Source: Methylobacterium sp. Leaf123
GTDB taxonomy: Bacteria; Pseudomonadota; Alphaproteobacteria; Rhizobiales; Beijerinckiaceae
Direction: 5' to 3'
DNA: 64,000 bases
Assembly: GCF_001423405.1 (NCBI RefSeq)
Contig: NZ_LMNS01000036.1
Coordinates: 1-64,000, forward strand
Shown: positions 1 through 8,385 of the stretch, in pieces
Position numbering within the stretch: the stretch's first letter is position 1
How the letters are laid out: each line of letters starts with the position of its first letter
The notes under the pieces: model-generated
The model's database searches: none
What the model was told of the DNA's origin: nothing
Seen by the model: only the letters and a program-made list of their open reading frames with translations
Made by a program: the position numbers and the translations under genes

Positions 1-159
1 GCCGTAACCGGCGTTGAAACCGGCGTAGAAGCCCGTCCAGGTGAACACCGGCACCGGCTGGAACACCGGCGGGGGAGCCGCGCGGCGCGGGAGGTCGGCG
101 GCCGAGGCGGCCACGGTGGCGGCAACGAGCGCGCTCGAAGCGAGGAGCAGGATTTTCAT
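1..159 (-). CDS. Outer-membrane beta-barrel protein, N-terminal part (runs off the window)
   Basis: Reading leftward from an ATG at 159, the 53 visible codons encode a signal peptide (MKILLLASSALVAATVAASA, cleaved after ASA-A) followed by a Pro-rich linker and the sequence FTWTGFYAGFNAGYG. The W-TGFYAG-N-GYG start is the hallmark of the Omp25/Omp31/RopB-like porin family of alphaproteobacteria, in which it forms the first beta-strand of an eight-stranded outer-membrane barrel. The remainder lies outside the window, so length and specificity cannot be judged. The family assignment rests on this short motif and the signal peptide. Confidence 0.75.
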   Translation of the reverse strand, partial: MKILLLASSALVAATVAASAADLPRRAAPPPVFQPVPVFTWTGFYAGFNAGYG

Positions 160-509
160 CGTGTCGGTGTCCTGATTTGGCGGGAGCCGGTGTTGGTTGA
201 AGTGGTCCCGGGATCTCCCCGGTATCCGTCGCCCTCCAGCGATGAAGCGATCAATGCACCGGAACCCGTCAACGAAAGGTGAAGCTTACCCAGCCGTGAG
301 CGCTCGATCAGGCCCGACGTGTCTTTGCGCACATCGTTGGCTCGTCTTGTCGAAAACCGGTAACAGTCAAACCCTCCAGCACAGCCTGGCGATAATACGG
401 TTAATGACTAGTTTCTTCGGTCGCGCAAGACCGCATTAACCATGCTCGGGCGATCATCTCCCCGCGCCGGCGCCCGATCTCGGATCCGGCCCGATGGATT
501 GCGCCGCCC
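160..509. other. Intergenic stretch with no recognised gene
   Basis: This 350-base divergent gap separates the outer-membrane protein gene from a small rightward gene. It must hold the promoter of the leftward gene. I see no convincing coding frame, terminator or repeat in it. Confidence 0.5.
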
Positions 510-749
510 ATGTCCTTCGATTCCGGCTCGCCCAGACCGCGCGGCCCCCTCGCATGGTCGATCAAGACCGCGCTGATCGTCGGCCTCGGCGCCATGGCCC
601 TCGCCCACCACATCGCCCAACCGCTCAACAAGCCGCCCCATCGCGGGATCGACCCGGAGGTGACGGGCTCGATCGGCCTCAAGGCGCAGACGCCGCGGCT
701 CGACCCCTGCACGCTCCGCGGCGCCCTCGGCACGGGCGCGCGTGACTGA
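510..749 (+). CDS. Small hypothetical protein with one predicted membrane segment
   Basis: This 79-residue frame has a short polar start, a hydrophobic stretch at about residues 15-33 (WSIKTALIVGLGAMALA), and a polar tail with a single cysteine and a TGSIG motif. Small one-membrane-span proteins with a TGSI-like motif are frequent in Methylobacterium-type genomes, but this one does not match a family I can name. No strong ribosome binding site precedes it. It could be a spurious frame, since open frames are common in DNA of this G+C content. The membrane segment and GC-third-position bias favour a real gene. Confidence 0.45.
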   Translation: MSFDSGSPRPRGPLAWSIKTALIVGLGAMALAHHIAQPLNKPPHRGIDPEVTGSIGLKAQTPRLDPCTLRGALGTGARD

Positions 750-1189
750 CCTTCGCGGCGGGGCGCGAGACGTCGGATCCATGCGAGCACGGGCTCGGGA
801 GGGTCTCGGGATACCAGGGACGCAACCGTACCCCGCGTACCCCGCCCGCGCGGGAGGAGGCTGCGCTCATCTGCGGGCGCGAAGAGCGCCCCGCGGAGCG
901 AGTTCGAGGGCCCGGAACGGTCGCTCGAACACAGAGCGGAGCGAAAGCCTGAGGCCGCGGAGGCGACCGCCGACGCTGGAGGCTATGCGAACAACAAGGC
1001 CGTCGCATTCAAGCGATCGCCCCGGCTGCGCCGTCTCGGTCGATTGACAAGCAGGCACAGGGGTCTAAGTGTCGCGCGCGTTCGGACGCGTGATGGCGTA
1101 CCGCGCACGGCTCTCGCGATCCGCCGCCGGCGCGAGCTTTCGAGCCCCTGATCGGCCCACTTCACGCGCACAATGGTTTTCCCTACCCG
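750..1189. other. Intergenic stretch upstream of rhlE
   Basis: I see no supported gene in these 440 bases. A TTGACA hexamer at 1044-1049 resembles a -35 element, but nothing near the expected -10 position is convincing. A long leader ahead of a DEAD-box helicase gene could be regulatory, but no structure is obvious by eye. Confidence 0.4.
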
Positions 1190-2731
1190 ATGTCTTTCGC
1201 CGATCTTGGACTGAGCGACAAGGTACTCCAAGCCGTTACCACGGCCGGCTACACCGAGCCGACGCCGATCCAGGCTCAGGCGATTCCGCATGTGCTCGCC
1301 CGGCGCGACGTGCTCGGCATCGCCCAGACCGGTACCGGCAAGACCGCCGCCTTCACCCTGCCGATGCTGACCATGCTGGAGACCGGCCGTGCCCGGGCTC
1401 GCATGCCGCGCACGCTCATCCTCGAGCCGACCCGCGAACTCGCGGCGCAGGTCGAGGAGAATTTCGAGCGCTACGGTACCAACCACAAGCTCAACGTGGC
1501 GCTCATCATCGGCGGCGTCTCCTTCGCCGACCAGGATGCCAAGCTCACCCGCGGCACCGACGTGCTGATCGCGACGCCGGGGCGCCTGCTCGACCATTTC
1601 GAGCGCGGCAAGCTGCTGCTGACCGGCGTCGAGCTTCTCGTCATCGACGAGGCCGACCGGATGCTCGACATGGGGTTCATTCCCGACATCGAGCGCATCG
1701 TGAAGATGGTGCCCTTCACGCGCCAGACGCTGTTCTTCTCCGCGACCATGCCGCCGGAGATCGAGCGGCTGGCCGACATGTTCCTGCACAACCCGCAGCG
1801 GGTCGAGGTGGCGCGCCCTGCCTCCACCGCCACGACCATCGAGCAGCGCCTCGTGGCGACGGGCGCGGAGGGCCACGAGAAGCGCAAGGTGCTGCGCCAG
1901 CTCATCCGCTCGGCGAGCGAGCTGCAGAACGGCATCATCTTCTGCAACCGCAAGCGCGACGTCGCCCAGCTTCAGCGCTCGCTGACCAGCCACGGCTTCA
2001 ACGCGGCCGCGCTCCACGGCGACATGGACCAGCGCGCCCGCATGGCCGCCCTCGACGGTTTCCGCAGCGGCGAGGTTCCCCTGCTGGTGGCCTCCGACGT
2101 TGCCGCGCGCGGCCTCGATATCCCCGCCGTCAGCCATGTCTTCAACTTCGACGTGCCGCACCACCCGGAGGATTACGTCCACCGGATCGGCCGCACCGGC
2201 CGTGCCGGCCGTTCGGGCCAGGCCTTCACCCTGGCGAGCCGAACCGACGAGCGCTCGCTCTCGGCGATCGAGAGCCTGATCGGTCAGCCGATCGCATGGC
2301 TTGACGGCGATCTGTCCACCGTCTCGGACGAGGTGGAGGGCGACGAGCCGCGCCGCCGCCGCGGCAGCCGCCGGGCCAAGGAAACCAGCGGTGGCGAGTC
2401 AGCCAAGAGCACCGGGCGCAGCACCGAGACGAGTGCCGCCCCGGCGAGCGAAAGCCCCCGCCGCGAGAACCGCTCCCGCGGCGGACGCCGTCCAGCCGCC
2501 GAGCGCAGCCGCGCCGAAGCGCCCCGGCGTGAGCCGGTGCGAGAGCCGGAACCGGTTTCCCCTCCCCCGCCCCGCGAGCCCGCCCGCGAGCCCGCCCGGA
2601 ATGCTCCCGAACGGGCGCGCGGGGAGCGTCGTCCCCCGCGTCGCGACGAGGACGGCGACACGCCGGTCGGCCTCGGCTCGCACGTCCCGGCCTTCCTGCT
2701 GAAGCCGACCGGCTTCGGGAAGAGCAAGTAG
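1190..2731 (+). CDS. rhlE: DEAD-box ATP-dependent RNA helicase, RhlE type
   Basis: This 513-residue protein unwinds RNA duplexes using ATP and probably acts in ribosome assembly or RNA turnover. All family motifs are visible in order: the Q motif (YTEPTPIQAQAI, near residue 24), motif I AQTGTGKT, Ia PTRELAAQ, GG, TPGRLLD, motif II DEAD, motif III SAT, then in the second RecA domain the GIIFCNRK, DVAARGLDIP and HRIGRTGRAG motifs. After about residue 380 comes a long disordered tail rich in Arg, Pro and Glu (repeated RREP/EPAREP), typical of RhlE-like RNA-binding extensions. It ends with GLGSHVPAFLLKP, a conserved-looking terminal peptide. It appears monocistronic, with a palindromic terminator candidate 24 bases downstream. 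Confidence 0.93.
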   Translation: MSFADLGLSDKVLQAVTTAGYTEPTPIQAQAIPHVLARRDVLGIAQTGTGKTAAFTLPMLTMLETGRARARMPRTLILEPTRELAAQVEENFERYGTNHKLNVALIIGGVSFADQDAKLTRGTDVLIATPGRLLDHFERGKLLLTGVELLVIDEADRMLDMGFIPDIERIVKMVPFTRQTLFFSATMPPEIERLADMFLHNPQRVEVARPASTATTIEQRLVATGAEGHEKRKVLRQLIRSASELQNGIIFCNRKRDVAQLQRSLTSHGFNAAALHGDMDQRARMAALDGFRSGEVPLLVASDVAARGLDIPAVSHVFNFDVPHHPEDYVHRIGRTGRAGRSGQAFTLASRTDERSLSAIESLIGQPIAWLDGDLSTVSDEVEGDEPRRRRGSRRAKETSGGESAKSTGRSTETSAAPASESPRRENRSRGGRRPAAERSRAEAPRREPVREPEPVSPPPPREPAREPARNAPERARGERRPPRRDEDGDTPVGLGSHVPAFLLKPTGFGKSK

Positions 2732-2754
2732 CGCGCATTCCCGATCCGGTTAAT

Positions 2755-2776
2755 CCCATCGCGCCGGCGCGATGGG
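2755..2776 (+). terminator. Perfect 22-bp palindrome after rhlE, terminator candidate
   Basis: CCCATCGCGCC followed directly by GGCGCGATGGG forms a perfect palindrome 24 bases past the rhlE stop. A short GCCTTCCTC follows instead of a clear U-run, so termination is plausible rather than certain. Confidence 0.5.
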
Positions 2777-2870
2777 GCCTTCCTCAGGCGCCGCGCGGGC
2801 TGAGCGAGACGGCCCCCGCTTTGAATCAAGCGGAACCCGTAGCGGCCGGTGACGGCAGGCGCGCCCTTTG

Positions 2871-2952
2871 CGCTCTCTCTTAAAACGCCGCTGCGTTGCC
2901 TCAGCCAGAGCGGCGATGCTCACGCGCTCGGGCGTTTTATGAGACGCTCTTA
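2871..2952. repeat. Dispersed inverted repeat, family 1, copy A
   Basis: The left arm (GCTCTCTCTTAAAACGCC) and right arm (GGCGTTTTATGAGACGCTC) are imperfect inverted copies separated by about 45 bases. The same arrangement recurs at 36851-36925, 54939-55018 and 63891-63970. This is the most diverged of the four copies. Confidence 0.55.
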
Positions 2953-3038
2953 ACGTCCTGGCGAGATTCTGAGGCGACACTTCTGCGGAGCGGACCCTGT
3001 GGGCGGTGTGCCCCGTCCGCAGGAGCCTACGTCACCGG

Positions 3039-4106
3039 ATGAGCCCCGATCCCGATCGTGATCGCAGTTTCGTGCTCGCGCAGCGCAGCTTCGAGCTGAT
3101 GCGCGACTACTGTGCCTGCGCGACGCCGCGGGCCTACGCCGTGTGGTATCTCTACGTCTCCGGCACGCAGCCGCTGATGAACGATGCGATCAAGCGGCTC
3201 ACGGCGCAGAACGGCACGCTGACCAGCGCCGACATCGAGGGGCTCCACGACACCTACATCGACGGCCGCCGCATGGCCGTGGAGGTGGACCGGATGAATT
3301 CGAGCCTCATCGCCGAGGTTGAGGGCATCATGGAGATGATCGAGGTCTCGATCCGCTCCACCGCCCAGTACGGCGAGTCGCTTCAGGCCCTGTCCCACGA
3401 CATCTCCAACACGGCCACGAGCCGGACGCGCCTGCGCGAGGTGGTGACGACGATCATCGCCAACACCCGCGACGTGACCGCCAACAACCGCACCCTCGAA
3501 GCGCGGATGCGCGAGAGCCGCAGCGAGATCGAGGCCCTGCGCGAGACGCTGGAGGCGGCCCGCCTGGAGAGCCTGACCGACGCCCTGACGGGGTTGGGCA
3601 ACCGCAAGAATTTCGAGGAATCGCTCCGCAAAACCGTCGATATGCCGTCCGCCGCGGCGCGGCAGGGCAAGCCGACGAGCCTGATCGTGATCGATATCGA
3701 TTCGTTCAAGCGCTTCAACGACCTCTACGGCCACCTGACCGGGGATCAGGTGCTCCGCCTCGTCGCCATCGTGATGCGCGAGCATATCGGCCAGAAAAAC
3801 GCGACGCTCGCCCGGTTCGGCGGCGAGGAATTCGGCATCGTCCTGCCGGAGACGGACCGGGTCGAGGCGCGCGCCATCGCCGAGCGGGTGCGCATCGGCG
3901 TCACCGGCCGGGAACTGGTGAAGCGCTCCACCGGCGAATCGCTCGGCAAGGTCACGGTTTCGCTCGGCGTCGCGACCCAGCGCGAGGACGACAACGCGGT
4001 CTCCCTGCTGGAACGGGCCGATGCCTGCCTGTTCGCCGCCAAGCGTGCCGGCCGCAACCGCACCCTCGACGAGACCGAAGTCGAGAACCTGCGCGACGTC
4101 GCCTGA
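3039..4106 (+). CDS. Diguanylate cyclase with GGEEF domain
   Basis: This soluble protein of about 355 residues probably makes cyclic di-GMP from two GTP. The N-terminal half is alpha-helical with no membrane segment and a predicted coiled coil (roughly residues 85-180, rich in Arg/Glu/Ala) that would promote dimerisation. The GGDEF domain begins at DALTGLGNRKNFEE and carries the active-site motif RFGGEEFGIVLPE. The position five residues upstream of GGEEF reads QKNA rather than RxxD, so product inhibition through a canonical I-site is not expected. I chose the ATG at 3039, 12 bases after AGGAG; an upstream GTG at 3006 is open in frame. It is convergent with sufA and separated from it by a strong hairpin. 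Confidence 0.88.
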   Translation: MSPDPDRDRSFVLAQRSFELMRDYCACATPRAYAVWYLYVSGTQPLMNDAIKRLTAQNGTLTSADIEGLHDTYIDGRRMAVEVDRMNSSLIAEVEGIMEMIEVSIRSTAQYGESLQALSHDISNTATSRTRLREVVTTIIANTRDVTANNRTLEARMRESRSEIEALRETLEAARLESLTDALTGLGNRKNFEESLRKTVDMPSAAARQGKPTSLIVIDIDSFKRFNDLYGHLTGDQVLRLVAIVMREHIGQKNATLARFGGEEFGIVLPETDRVEARAIAERVRIGVTGRELVKRSTGESLGKVTVSLGVATQREDDNAVSLLERADACLFAAKRAGRNRTLDETEVENLRDVA

Positions 4107-4120
4107 GACGGATCAGGACA

Positions 4121-4155
4121 TCGTCCCGAAACGCGGCCACCCGCTTTCGGGACGA
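4121..4155. repeat. Dispersed hairpin repeat, family 3; also a possible bidirectional terminator
   Basis: TCGTCCCGAAA at 4121-4131 and TTTCGGGACGA at 4145-4155 are perfect 11-bp inverted arms. Related hairpins occur at 22574-22606, 47627-47671 and 59787-59832. Its position between the convergent ends of the cyclase gene and sufA suits a two-way terminator. Confidence 0.6.
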
Positions 4156-4188
4156 GGCAAGGGCAATCCGCCCAAGCCTCGGCTCCGA

Positions 4189-4569
4189 TCAGGCCAGGGC
4201 GCCGGCCGTGAGCCGCTCGGGATTGACCGGCGTGATCGCCACGGATTCACCGCAGCCGCAGGCCGAGGTCTGGTTCGGGTTGTTGAACACGAACTGGGAC
4301 GACAGCTTGGTCGTCTGGAAATCCATCTCGGTGCCGAGCAGGAACAGCACCGCTTTGGGATCGATGAACACGGTCACGCCCCGGTCCTCGATCACGTCCT
4401 CGCCGACTTTCCGCTCCTCGGCATATTCCATCGTATAGGACATGCCGGCGCAGCCGCCGTTCTTCACACCGACGCGCAAACCGGCAATCGGCGTCTCCGC
4501 ATCGGCCATGATCGCCTTGAGCCGGTCCGCGGCGCGGTCGGTCAGCGTGATCACCTTGAAACTGGACAT
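4189..4569 (-). CDS. sufA: A-type iron-sulfur carrier, HesB/IscA/SufA family
   Basis: This 126-residue protein is an A-type carrier that accepts Fe-S clusters from the SufBCD scaffold and passes them to target enzymes. The three cluster-binding cysteines are present in the family pattern: one in NGGCAGMSY and a CGCGES pair near the C terminus. The start ATG at 4569 is supported by AGGAG about 9 bases upstream; the frame stays open further upstream but without family similarity. It is the last gene of the minus-strand SUF operon and follows the DUF59 gene after 176 bases, so it may also have its own promoter. Confidence 0.93.
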   Translation of the reverse strand: MSSFKVITLTDRAADRLKAIMADAETPIAGLRVGVKNGGCAGMSYTMEYAEERKVGEDVIEDRGVTVFIDPKAVLFLLGTEMDFQTTKLSSQFVFNNPNQTSACGCGESVAITPVNPERLTAGALA

Positions 4570-4745
4570 CGTGGTCGCTCTCCTGCGGCCGGGTTCAAGG
4601 CCCGGGCGGGTGAGGGGTTTTCGTACACCTGCGAAGATAAGCACTCCCCCGGCGCCGGTCCACCGGGAGACCCGGCACACCGGACGATTGCAGCCGTGCT
4701 ATGCTGAATTGGTGACGGAGCGCGCGATTCCGACGCGCTGACGCG

Positions 4746-5129
4746 CTACCACATGTCCAGCGCGACGCGGGCCTCGTCGGACATCCGGCTCTGGTCCCAC
4801 GGCGGGTCGAACACCATCGTGACGGAGCAGGATTGCACGCCCTGAACCGCCGAGACCGCGTTCTCGACCCAGCCCGGCATCTCGCCGGCCACCGGGCAAC
4901 CGGGGGCGGTCAGCGTCATGTCGATCAGCACGCGCCGGTCGTCCTCGATCTGAACCCGGTAGATCAGGCCGAGTTCATAGATGTCGGCGGGGATCTCCGG
5001 GTCGTAGACCGACTTCAAGGCGACGACGATGTCGTCGGTCAGGCGATCGATTTCCTCGGCCGGGATCGCGGAGGCGGCCGCGAGGGCGGGGGTGTTGGTG
5101 CCGCCGGTGATGGTGGCGTCGGTGCTCAT
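4746..5129 (-). CDS. sufT: SUF-associated DUF59 (MIP18-type) protein, SufT-like
   Basis: This 127-residue protein belongs to the DUF59/MIP18 family, whose SUF-linked members help in Fe-S cluster maturation. Visible family features are YDPEIPADIYELGLIY, TLTAPGCPVAGEMP with the conserved reactive cysteine, and VFDPPWDQSRMS near the end. The first 30 residues are a variable Ala/Thr-rich leader. The start at 5129 is preceded by GGGAGAGA. It sits 49 bases downstream of sufS and is transcribed with it. Confidence 0.88.
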   Translation of the reverse strand: MSTDATITGGTNTPALAAASAIPAEEIDRLTDDIVVALKSVYDPEIPADIYELGLIYRVQIEDDRRVLIDMTLTAPGCPVAGEMPGWVENAVSAVQGVQSCSVTMVFDPPWDQSRMSDEARVALDMW

Positions 5130-5178
5130 CGGGTCTCTCCCTCGGCCGTCGCGGGTGACGGCCGACATTCCCAAAAAT

Positions 5179-6435
5179 CTAGGCGAACAGCATCTCGGCC
5201 TTGGCCAGAGCCGCGGCCAGGACATCGATTTCCTGCGTCGTATTATACAGACCGAACGAGGCGCGACAGGTCGAGGTCACACCGAAGCGCGTCAGCAGCG
5301 GCATGGCGCAGTGGGTGCCGGCCCGCACCGCCACGCCCTGGTGGTCGATCACGGTGGCGATGTCGTGGGCATGCGCGCCCTTCACCTCGAAGGCGATGAC
5401 GCCGCCCTTGTCGCGGGAATTGCCGATCTGGCGGATCGAATTCATCGCGCCGAGCCGCTCCTGGGCGTAGGCGGTCAGCATCGCCTCGTGCGCCGCGATC
5501 TTGTCGCGGCCGAGCTTCATCATGAATTCCAGCGCCGCGCCGAGGCCGACCGCCTCGATGATCGCCGGCGTGCCCGCCTCGAAGCGGTGGGGCGGATCGT
5601 TGTAGGTGATCGCGTCCTGGCTCACCGTGCGGATCATCTCGCCGCCGCCCTGATAGGGCGGCAGCCGGTCGAGCCATTCCTTCTTGCCGTAGAGCACGCC
5701 GATCCCGGTCGGCCCGTAGACCTTGTGGCCGGTGAAGACGAAGAAGTCGCAATCGAGCGCGCGCACATCGACCGGGCGGTGCACCGCGCTCTGCGCCCCG
5801 TCGAGCAGCACCGGCACGCCGTGAGCGTGGGCGATGCGCACGATCTCCTCGGCCGGCGTCACCGTGCCGAGCACGTTCGACATGTGGGTGATCGCCACCA
5901 TCTTGGTGCGCGGCGTGAAGAGCTTTTCGTATTCCTCGATCAGGAAGTTGCCGTCGTCATCGACCGGCGCCCACTTGATGACGGCCCCGCGCCGCTCCCG
6001 CAGAAAGTGCCAGGGCACGATGTTGGAGTGGTGCTCCATGATCGAGAGGATGATCTCGTCCCCCTCCCCGATCAGCCCGGCCCAGCCCATGGAGGAGGCC
6101 ACGAGGTTGTAGGCCTCGGTCGCGTTGCGGGTGAAGATGATCTCGTCGGTCGAGGCCGCGTTGAGGAATTGGCGCGTGGTCTCGCGCGCGCCCTCGAACC
6201 CCTCGGTCGCGGCATTGGCCATGTAGTGCAGGCCACGGTGCACGTTGGCGTAGCCGGTCTCCATGCAGGAGACCATCGCGTCGATCACGGCCCGCGGCTT
6301 CTGCGTCGAGGCGGCGTTGTCGAGATAGACCAGCGGTTTGCCGTAGACCTTCTCCGACAGGATCGGGAATTCTTTTCGAATGGCCTCGACGTCGTAGGAT
6401 GAGTCCTGGGCCGTGGTGCGGATGGGTGCGTTCAT
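5179..6435 (-). CDS. sufS: Cysteine desulfurase, SufS type
   Basis: This 418-residue PLP enzyme releases sulfur from cysteine as an enzyme-bound persulfide for cluster assembly on SufBCD. Type II (SufS/CsdA) features are YLDNAASTQKP, TRNATEAYNLVA, EHHSNIVPWH, the PLP-binding FTGHKVYGPTG, and a short active-site loop RAGTHCAMPLL with the catalytic Cys. The chosen ATG at 6435 overlaps the stop of the DUF559 gene as ATGA, which suggests translational coupling. An in-frame ATG at 6453 has a better purine-rich ribosome binding site (GGGGAAGG) and would add six residues. No sufE is next to it. Confidence 0.93.
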   Translation of the reverse strand: MNAPIRTTAQDSSYDVEAIRKEFPILSEKVYGKPLVYLDNAASTQKPRAVIDAMVSCMETGYANVHRGLHYMANAATEGFEGARETTRQFLNAASTDEIIFTRNATEAYNLVASSMGWAGLIGEGDEIILSIMEHHSNIVPWHFLRERRGAVIKWAPVDDDGNFLIEEYEKLFTPRTKMVAITHMSNVLGTVTPAEEIVRIAHAHGVPVLLDGAQSAVHRPVDVRALDCDFFVFTGHKVYGPTGIGVLYGKKEWLDRLPPYQGGGEMIRTVSQDAITYNDPPHRFEAGTPAIIEAVGLGAALEFMMKLGRDKIAAHEAMLTAYAQERLGAMNSIRQIGNSRDKGGVIAFEVKGAHAHDIATVIDHQGVAVRAGTHCAMPLLTRFGVTSTCRASFGLYNTTQEIDVLAAALAKAEMLFA

Positions 6436-6887
6436 GTGTGGGCGCTCGCGCATCGTGGGCCTTCCCCTTCTGCCGGGAAGGATGCCTCGCGCAGCGAGGC
6501 AGGAGAGGGATAACCTCGGTCGCCGATGACCGCTCCGATCGCGTCCATGACCGCACCGAGATTGCTGAGAACCAGATCCGTCGAGAAGCGCAGGACCATG
6601 AAGCCCTGCGCGGTCAGCCACGCATCGCGGGCCTCGTCACGTCGGCGGTGGTCGTCGGTGTCGTGCACGGGACCGTCGATCTCGATGATCAGACGCGCCG
6701 ACGCGCAGTAGAAATCAGCAATGAAGGGCGCGATCGGCACCTGGCACTTGAACTTTGCACCTTGGAACCGGCCACCGCGCACCTCCTCCCAAAACAGGGA
6801 CTCGGCTCGCGGCATGTCCTTGCGTTGCGCGCGGGCGAAGCTGCGCAGACGGGGCGCGACATCGTTGAGCTTGGGACGCTTGTCCAT
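6432..6887 (-). CDS. DUF559 (Vsr-fold, PD-(D/E)XK-like) protein inside the suf operon
   Basis: This 151-residue protein has the DUF559 pattern: LRSFARAQRKDMPRAESLFW, then FQGAKFKCQVPIAPFIADFYC, then LIIEIDGPVHD, the last two carrying the acidic and E-x-D residues of a very-short-patch-repair-like nuclease fold. The substrate is unknown. The start at 6887 has AGGGGG 8 bases upstream. The last 20 residues (around PSPASLREASFPAEGE) are translated from hairpin-repeat DNA of the kind that also lies just upstream of the gene. Its stop overlaps the sufS start. Nothing in the family ties it to Fe-S assembly, so it is probably a passenger inserted with its repeats. Confidence 0.82.
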   Translation of the reverse strand: MDKRPKLNDVAPRLRSFARAQRKDMPRAESLFWEEVRGGRFQGAKFKCQVPIAPFIADFYCASARLIIEIDGPVHDTDDHRRRDEARDAWLTAQGFMVLRFSTDLVLSNLGAVMDAIGAVIGDRGYPSPASLREASFPAEGEGPRCASAHT

Positions 6888-6909
6888 CGCCAATCCCCCT
6901 GCCGTGCGC

Positions 6910-7050
6910 ATCTCCCTCTCCCCTCCGCGGGAGAGGGTGGCCCCCGAAGGGGGTCGGGTGAGGGGCTGGCTCCGCACGATCCGGAAGCGTCGCTCCCCTC
7001 TCCCGCCTCGCATCCGCGAGGCGCCCTCCCCCGCAGAGGGGGGAGGGTTG
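6910..7050. repeat. Cluster of four REP-like hairpins between sufD and the DUF559 gene
   Basis: Four inverted repeats follow each other: CCCTCTCCC/GGGAGAGGG (6914-6937), CCCCC-GAA-GGGGG (6941-6953), CGCCTCG/CGAGGCG (7005-7024) and CCCTCCCCC/GGGGGGAGGG (about 7024-7047). This is the organisation of bacterial interspersed mosaic elements. It fills the 175-base gap between sufD and the next gene and may stabilise or attenuate the operon transcript. Confidence 0.65.
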
Positions 7051-7062
7051 ATCACACTGCGC

Positions 7063-8385
7063 TCACCCCCGCGATGCCAGCCACGCCTCGATCCCGTCGA
7101 TCAGCACCGCGCGGGCGCCCTCGTGCGTGACCGTCTCCACCGCCTCGCCGACGAAAGCCTGGACCAGCAGGCTCTCGGCAATGGCGCGCGGCAGGCCGCG
7201 GGCCATGAGGTAGAACAGCAGGTCTTCGTCCGGCGCACCGCAGGTGGCGCCGTGGCCGCAGGCGACGTCGTCGGCGAAGATCTCGAGTTCCGGCTTGTTC
7301 ATCATCTGACCGTCGTCGGTCAGGAGCAGGCAGTCGGACTTCATCTTGCCGTCGGTCTGCTGCGCGACTTGGCGGACGATGATCTTGCCCTGGAACACGC
7401 CGGTGGAATCGCCGTCGATCACCGTCTTGAACATCTCGCGGCCGACGCCCCCAGTCGCCGCATGGTCGGCGAGCAGGGTCGAATCCGCGAGCTGGCCGTG
7501 GCCGAGCAGCGTCGCGCCGTTGACCACGGCGTTGGCATCCTCACCCGCGATGTGCAGGTAGATCTGGTGACGCGAGAGCTTGGCACCGGTGACGAGGTTG
7601 ACGGTCTCGAGCTGCGACCGCGCGTCGAGGCGCACGGAGAGCGTCGAGAGGGCAACGGCCGCATCGCCTTCCCGATTGAGCCGGGTGTGGCGGAAGGCGG
7701 CCTCGGCGCCGATATGCACGTCGAGCGCGTCGTTGGGCTGGTAGGCCAGCCCGGCTGGCCCCTCGTGGCTCTCCAGCAGGAAGAACTCCGCCTCGGCGCC
7801 GACATCGACCAGAACGCGGGTCGCGGTCGAGAACGCGGTCGCACCCGTGCCGACGAAGCGCAGGTGGATCGGCGTCTGCGGCTTGGCGCCGGGCGCGACC
7901 GAGATCAGCGCACCGTCCGCCAGGAAGGCGGTGTTGAGCTGATAGATCGGGTTCTCACGCACCTGCGCGACGGGGGCGAGGAGCTTCAGGCGGGCATCGC
8001 CCTTGCCCATCGCCTCGTTGAGCGGCGTGACCGTCACGCCCTCGGGCACCCGGTCGAGATCCGACAGGGACGCGACGAGGTGGCCGTTGACGAAGGTGAG
8101 GCGGACGGCCTCGACCGCGTTGAAGCCCGTGGTCCCGGCGATGGCGGCCCGCGCCGCGTCCTCGCTCGGCGCCTCGGCGGGCGGGGCGGCCTCGGTGATG
8201 GCGGCACGCAGGTCGGTGTACTTGAACGCCTCGACCCGGCGGCTCGGCAGGCCGGTCGCCTCGAAGAAGCGGAACGCCTCTTCGCGGCTGATCGCCTGCT
8301 CGCTGGCGAAGCCTTTGCGCGCGGACTCGAACAGCTTCGAGAGAGCGGCCTCGGCGGGGGAGCGGAGATTGGTGACGTCGGCCAT
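7063..8385 (-). CDS. sufD: Fe-S cluster assembly scaffold protein SufD
   Basis: This protein of about 440 residues is the SufD subunit of the SufBC2D scaffold. The C-terminal beta-helix core is recognisable in STLLADHAATGGVGREMFKT, GVFQGKIIVRQVAQQTDGKM, LTDDGQMMNKPELEIFADDV and CGHGATCGAPDEDLLFYL, including the conserved His of the ACGHGAT-type motif. The N-terminal third is helical and variable, as usual for SufD. The ATG at 8385 shares one base with the sufC stop (TGATG); a GTG three bases earlier is an equal alternative. Expression is therefore coupled to sufC. Confidence 0.93.
   Translation of the reverse strand: MADVTNLRSPAEAALSKLFESARKGFASEQAISREEAFRFFEATGLPSRRVEAFKYTDLRAAITEAAPPAEAPSEDAARAAIAGTTGFNAVEAVRLTFVNGHLVASLSDLDRVPEGVTVTPLNEAMGKGDARLKLLAPVAQVRENPIYQLNTAFLADGALISVAPGAKPQTPIHLRFVGTGATAFSTATRVLVDVGAEAEFFLLESHEGPAGLAYQPNDALDVHIGAEAAFRHTRLNREGDAAVALSTLSVRLDARSQLETVNLVTGAKLSRHQIYLHIAGEDANAVVNGATLLGHGQLADSTLLADHAATGGVGREMFKTVIDGDSTGVFQGKIIVRQVAQQTDGKMKSDCLLLTDDGQMMNKPELEIFADDVACGHGATCGAPDEDLLFYLMARGLPRAIAESLLVQAFVGEAVETVTHEGARAVLIDGIEAWLASRG

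Noticed and set aside
1044..1072. TTGACA as a sigma-70 promoter upstream of rhlE
   Set aside because: No acceptable -10 hexamer lies at 16-18 bases, so it is not reported as a promoter.
3006..3038. Upstream GTG start for the first diguanylate cyclase
   Set aside because: The added residues are basic and not family-like, while AGGAG is better placed for the ATG at 3039.
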